DNA of 19,991 nt from Balneolaceae bacterium (GTDB lineage Bacteria > Bacteroidota > Rhodothermia > Balneolales > Balneolaceae): contig SKGY01000078.1 in NCBI GenBank assembly GCA_007117235.1, positions 1 through 19,991 of the forward strand, given 5' to 3'. Every line of letters starts with the position of its first letter. Position 1 is the stretch's first letter. Below the pieces are notes generated by a model. The model did not search any database. It was given only the letters and a program-made list of their open reading frames with translations, and had not been told where the DNA came from. A program made the translations under genes and the position numbers. Of the stretch, positions 16,532-19,991 are shown piece by piece.

Positions 16532-19500
16532 ACCTAACCATTTCTCAATCTCATCAACACTCATATTTTTACGCCGGGCATAATCTTCGATCTGATCTTT
16601 TTTAATATTGCCCAAATTAAAGTACTGAGCAATCGGATTGGCAAAATAGAGCCCGCTCACTGAAGACGCCGGTGCCATAGCAAGATGTTCGGTTAGTGTA
16701 ATACCTGTATTCTCTTCAACTGCAAGAAGATCAAATAGAGCTCTCTTTTCTGTGTGATCGGGTTGAGCAGGATACCCCGGTGCCGGACGTATACCTTGGT
16801 ATGCTTCTTTAATTAACTGCTCATTATCGAAGTCTTCAGTAGGCGAATAACCCCATAGAGTTGTTCTGACCTCTTGGTGAAGCATTTCGGCAAACGCTTC
16901 GGCAAGTCTGTCGGCCAGGGCCTTTACAAGAATTGCGTTATAGTCATCGTGATCTTGTTCAAATTTCTTCACGAGCTCAAGAACGCCATGACCGGTAGTT
17001 ACTGCAAACGCACCGATATAATCTGCCCTTCCTGTGTCTTTAGGAGCAATAAAGTCAGCAAGGGCTTTGTTTGGCTGACCCTCTCTTTTCTTCGCTTGCT
17101 GTCGTAAGGTGTGAAATGTGGCTAACACTTTTTTTCGGGTTTGATCGCTGTAAACTTCAATATCATCACCAACTGAATTGGCCGGAAAAAGACCGGCAAC
17201 TCCACGAGCAGTTATCAATTGATTTTTTATGATATCATCTAATAGTTGGTTTGCCTCATCAAAGAGTTTTCTTGCCTGTTCTCCCGCATGCTCATCGTGG
17301 AGAATATCAGGATATTTACCTTTCATCTCCCATGCGATGAAAAATGGCCCCCAATCAATGTAGCGCCTAAGTTTTGAAAGAGACACTTTATCAAATACTG
17401 TTACTCCGGGTTGAACAGGAGGAACGATGTCGGTCTCATTCCAATCCACTATTGTCCTGTTTTGTTGCGCCTGAGAAAGTGAGAGATACTGTTTATTCTT
17501 TCTTCTGTTAGAGTACTGTTCCCTCAGATCTTTATACTCTAATTCTATTTCGTCTAAAAATCCCCGTTTCAGCGACTTTGAAACCAATCTGTTTACAACA
17601 GTAACACTTCGTGAAGCATCCAGTACATGTATCACAGGGTTTTTATAGTTGGGAGCAATTTTTACCGCGGTGTGCATTCTGGAAGTTGTGGCACCACCAA
17701 TCAATAAGGGTGTTTCAAACCCTTCTCTTGTCATCTCGTTTGCAACATGAACCATTTCATCCAGTGAAGGTGTGATGAGACCACTCAACCCCACTACATC
17801 AACATTGTGCTCTTTTGCTGCTGCAAGTATTTTATCTGCAGGTGTCATCACACCGAGATCAATAACGTCATAATTGTTACAGCGAAGAACCACGGCGACA
17901 ATATTTTTACCGATATCATGAACATCACCTTTCACAGTTGCGAGCAGAACTTTTGCTTTTGGTTTAGTGTCTTTATTCTTCTCTTTTTCTGCTTCAATAA
18001 ATGGAATCAGAATCGCAACGCCTTTTTTCATCACACGGGCACTTTTAACGACCTGGGGTAAAAACATCTTACCGGCTCCAAAAAGATCACCAACCACATT
18101 CATCCCATCCATCATAGGGCCTTCAATCACCTCAATCGGTTGTGGATATTTTTGTCTCGCCTCTTCAACATCATCTTCAATAAAGTCCACAATCCCTTTT
18201 ACCAGTGCGTGTTGGATACGCTCCTCGACTGTACCTTTTCTCCAGGCATCCTGTTTTACTTTAACAGATGTACTGTTCTGATCCTTAATACTTTCAGCGT
18301 AATCAACAAGCCTCTCTGTTGAATCATCTCTTCGATTGAGAAGTACATCTTCAACGAGATCTCTCAATTCGGGATCAATCTCCTCATAGACTTCAAGCTG
18401 ACCTGCATTAACAATTCCCATATCAAGCCCGGCATTAATGGCGTGATATAAAAATGCGGCGTGTATAGCTTCTCTAACTACATTATTACCTCTGAAAGAA
18501 AATGAGATATTGCTCACACCACCGCTAACCTTGGCGAGTGGTAGATTCTCTTTGATCCACCTTACCGTTTCAATGAAATCGACAGCGTAGTTATTGTGCT
18601 CATCAATGCCTGTTGCTACGGTAAGTATATTTGGATCCAGAATAATATCCTGCGGTGAAAATCCTACCTCTTTTACGAGGATGTCGTAAGCACGTTTACA
18701 AATCTCTTTTCGTCGTTCAAGATTGTCTGCCTGTCCTTTTTCATCGAATGCCATCACCACAACCGCGGCACCAAAATCGAGAATATGGCGAGCCTGTTCT
18801 TTAAAAGTATCTTCACCATCTTTCAGACTGATTGAGTTAACCACACTTTTGCCCTGAGTGGTTTTTAATCCGGATAGCAGTACGTCCCATTTTGAGCTGT
18901 CAATCATGAAAGGGACCCTAGCAATATCCGGCTCAGCCGCCATTAGATTGACGAAGTCTTTCATCACTTTTTCTGAGTCAAGGAGTCCTTCATCCATGTT
19001 GATGTCAACAATCTGAGCTCCCCCCTCCACCTGCTCTCGGGCTACAGAGAGTGCCTCTTCATAATCTTCATCTTTGATAAGTCGTTTGAATTTCGCTGAA
19101 CCCGTTACGTTTGTACGCTCACCGATATTGACGAAGTTAGTGTCCGGACGGACAACAAGAGGTTCAAGTCCGCTCAGACTAAAAAATGGTTTAGACTTTG
19201 AAGGTACACGGGGTTTATGCTTATTAGCTTCTCCTGCGATCGCTCTTCTGTGATCGGGAGTGGTGCCACAACAACCGCCCACAATGTTTACAAATCCCTC
19301 TTCAGCATATCCTTTAAACTGCTTTGCCATAAAATCTGGTGACTCCCCATACTCACCCATCTCATCCGGTAATCCCGCATTAGGATAGAGGCTGGTAAAA
19401 CAGGTGGCATTTTTGGACAAATCCTGGATGTATGGTCGCATCTGTTTTGAGCCTAGAGCGCAGTTCAGTCCAATACTCAAAAGGGGATTGGCATGCTGAA

Positions 19501-19991
19501 CAGAAATCCAGAACGCTTCAGTTGTTTGCCCTGATAGTGTTCTGCCACTTTGATCAACAATAGTACCTGAGATCATAATTGGGATCTTTTTCCCAATCTT
19601 TCTGCTGTACTGGTGAATGGCGTAGATGGCGGCTTTACAGTTAAGTGTGTCAAAAACAGTCTCAACAAGGAGAGTATCCACGCCACCATCAACTAAGCCA
19701 CGAATCTGTTCAGTGTAGGCGTCGGCTAATATATCGAACGTGATACTTCTGAAGCCGGGATCTTCAACGTCAGGAGATAGTGATAATGTTTTGTTGGTTG
19801 GACCAATGGCACCAACAACAAATCGTGGTTTATCAGGATTTTTTTGAGTGAATTCATCAGCGGCTTCTCTGGCAAGTTTGGCAGAAGCAACATTCAGTTC
19901 GTAAGATAAATCCTGCAAATTATAATCTTCCTGAGAGATTGGATTCGCATTGAATGTATTTGTCTCAATTATGTCGGCACCGGCTTCAAGA
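16508..19991 (-). CDS. metH: Cobalamin-dependent methionine synthase MetH (5'-truncated by window edge)
   Basis: 1160 residues are visible. The frame stays open to the window edge ([15 protein letters not shown]), so a TTG at 19918 is internal and not the start. Aligning zinc-ligand cysteines (visible 177, 240, 241) with E. coli Cys247/310/311 suggests about 70 residues are missing. The domains are homocysteine-binding with [10 protein letters not shown], pterin-binding ([13 protein letters not shown], about 286-298), cobalamin-binding cap and core with GDVHDIGKN (His691 the lower axial ligand) and LSGLITPS, and C-terminal SAM-binding reactivation domain with [12 protein letters not shown]. 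It transfers a methyl group from 5-methyltetrahydrofolate to homocysteine through methylcobalamin, giving methionine. All four modules are present in one chain, as in E. coli. A cobalamin source is needed. It is convergent with comF. Confidence 0.98.
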   Translation of the reverse strand, partial: LEAGADIIETNTFNANPISQEDYNLQDLSYELNVASAKLAREAADEFTQKNPDKPRFVVGAIGPTNKTLSLSPDVEDPGFRSITFDILADAYTEQIRGLVDGGVDTLLVETVFDTLNCKAAIYAIHQYSRKIGKKIPIMISGTIVDQSGRTLSGQTTEAFWISVQHANPLLSIGLNCALGSKQMRPYIQDLSKNATCFTSLYPNAGLPDEMGEYGESPDFMAKQFKGYAEEGFVNIVGGCCGTTPDHRRAIAGEANKHKPRVPSKSKPFFSLSGLEPLVVRPDTNFVNIGERTNVTGSAKFKRLIKDEDYEEALSVAREQVEGGAQIVDINMDEGLLDSEKVMKDFVNLMAAEPDIARVPFMIDSSKWDVLLSGLKTTQGKSVVNSISLKDGEDTFKEQARHILDFGAAVVVMAFDEKGQADNLERRKEICKRAYDILVKEVGFSPQDIILDPNILTVATGIDEHNNYAVDFIETVRWIKENLPLAKVSGGVSNISFSFRGNNVVREAIHAAFLYHAINAGLDMGIVNAGQLEVYEEIDPELRDLVEDVLLNRRDDSTERLVDYAESIKDQNSTSVKVKQDAWRKGTVEERIQHALVKGIVDFIEDDVEEARQKYPQPIEVIEGPMMDGMNVVGDLFGAGKMFLPQVVKSARVMKKGVAILIPFIEAEKEKNKDTKPKAKVLLATVKGDVHDIGKNIVAVVLRCNNYDVIDLGVMTPADKILAAAKEHNVDVVGLSGLITPSLDEMVHVANEMTREGFETPLLIGGATTSRMHTAVKIAPNYKNPVIHVLDASRSVTVVNRLVSKSLKRGFLDEIELEYKDLREQYSNRRKNKQYLSLSQAQQNRTIVDWNETDIVPPVQPGVTVFDKVSLSKLRRYIDWGPFFIAWEMKGKYPDILHDEHAGEQARKLFDEANQLLDDIIKNQLITARGVAGLFPANSVGDDIEVYSDQTRKKVLATFHTLRQQAKKREGQPNKALADFIAPKDTGRADYIGAFAVTTGHGVLELVKKFEQDHDDYNAILVKALADRLAEAFAEMLHQEVRTTLWGYSPTEDFDNEQLIKEAYQGIRPAPGYPAQPDHTEKRALFDLLAVEENTGITLTEHLAMAPASSVSGLYFANPIAQYFNLGNIKKDQIEDYARRKNMSVDEIEKWLGPNLAYSK

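Noticed and set aside
17807..18322. Several plus-strand open frames opposite metH
   Set aside because: They lie antisense to strongly conserved MetH domains, have no recognisable motifs and are rich in Cys/Phe/Ser, as expected of shadow frames.
16508..19918. metH starting at TTG 19918
   Set aside because: Upstream codons to the window edge encode a typical MetH segment ([14 protein letters not shown]), so the true start is beyond the window.

Overview
The window reads as an ordinary, gene-dense chromosomal segment of a free-living, moderately AT-rich Gram-negative bacterium. I infer the Bacteroidota/Rhodothermota/Balneolota side of the tree. The reasons are start regions that almost always lack a Shine-Dalgarno sequence and are A/T-rich, one intergenic region that fits the Bacteroidota promoter pattern TTTG / TAnnTTTG, and the gene content (MutS2, PgpH, a RodZ-like protein, cobalamin-dependent MetH). 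The exact lineage is not proven. I see no tRNA, rRNA, CRISPR array, insertion sequence, phage gene or replication origin, and no gene-free stretch longer than about 150 bp.

Layout, left to right. (1) The 3' part of a histidine phosphatase (+) meets, 3 bp apart, an exported alpha/beta hydrolase (-) that follows mutS2 (-) closely. (2) A 77-bp divergent region with three copies of an octamer separates mutS2 from a phzF-like isomerase gene (+), which is coupled to a TauE/SafE permease gene (+). A second, different TauE/SafE permease (-) overlaps the first tail-to-tail. (3) A divergent region leads to an orphan membrane histidine kinase (+) whose ATP-binding motifs are degenerate. It converges on an aldo/keto reductase gene (-). 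(4) A long minus-strand block, in transcription order, is RodZ-like > ligA > pgpH > xerD > aldo/keto reductase. Several spacings are short or overlapping, so at least part is probably an operon. (5) Divergent from the RodZ-like gene is comF (+), which converges with a 1-bp gap on metH (-). metH runs off the right edge and lacks about 70 N-terminal codons.

How the parts may work together. ligA, xerD and mutS2 serve DNA joining, chromosome dimer resolution and DNA/ribosome quality control. The RodZ-like protein and pgpH suggest cell-shape and c-di-AMP (envelope/turgor) functions in one transcription block. metH makes methionine and regenerates tetrahydrofolate. The phzF-tauE pair may be a small enzyme-plus-exporter unit of unknown substrate.

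I found no convincing new multi-gene system. The points most worth checking are the kinase with a substituted N-box, the octamer array between mutS2 and phzF, the two unlike TauE permeases placed tail-to-tail, and the near absence of intergenic terminators at all four convergent junctions.
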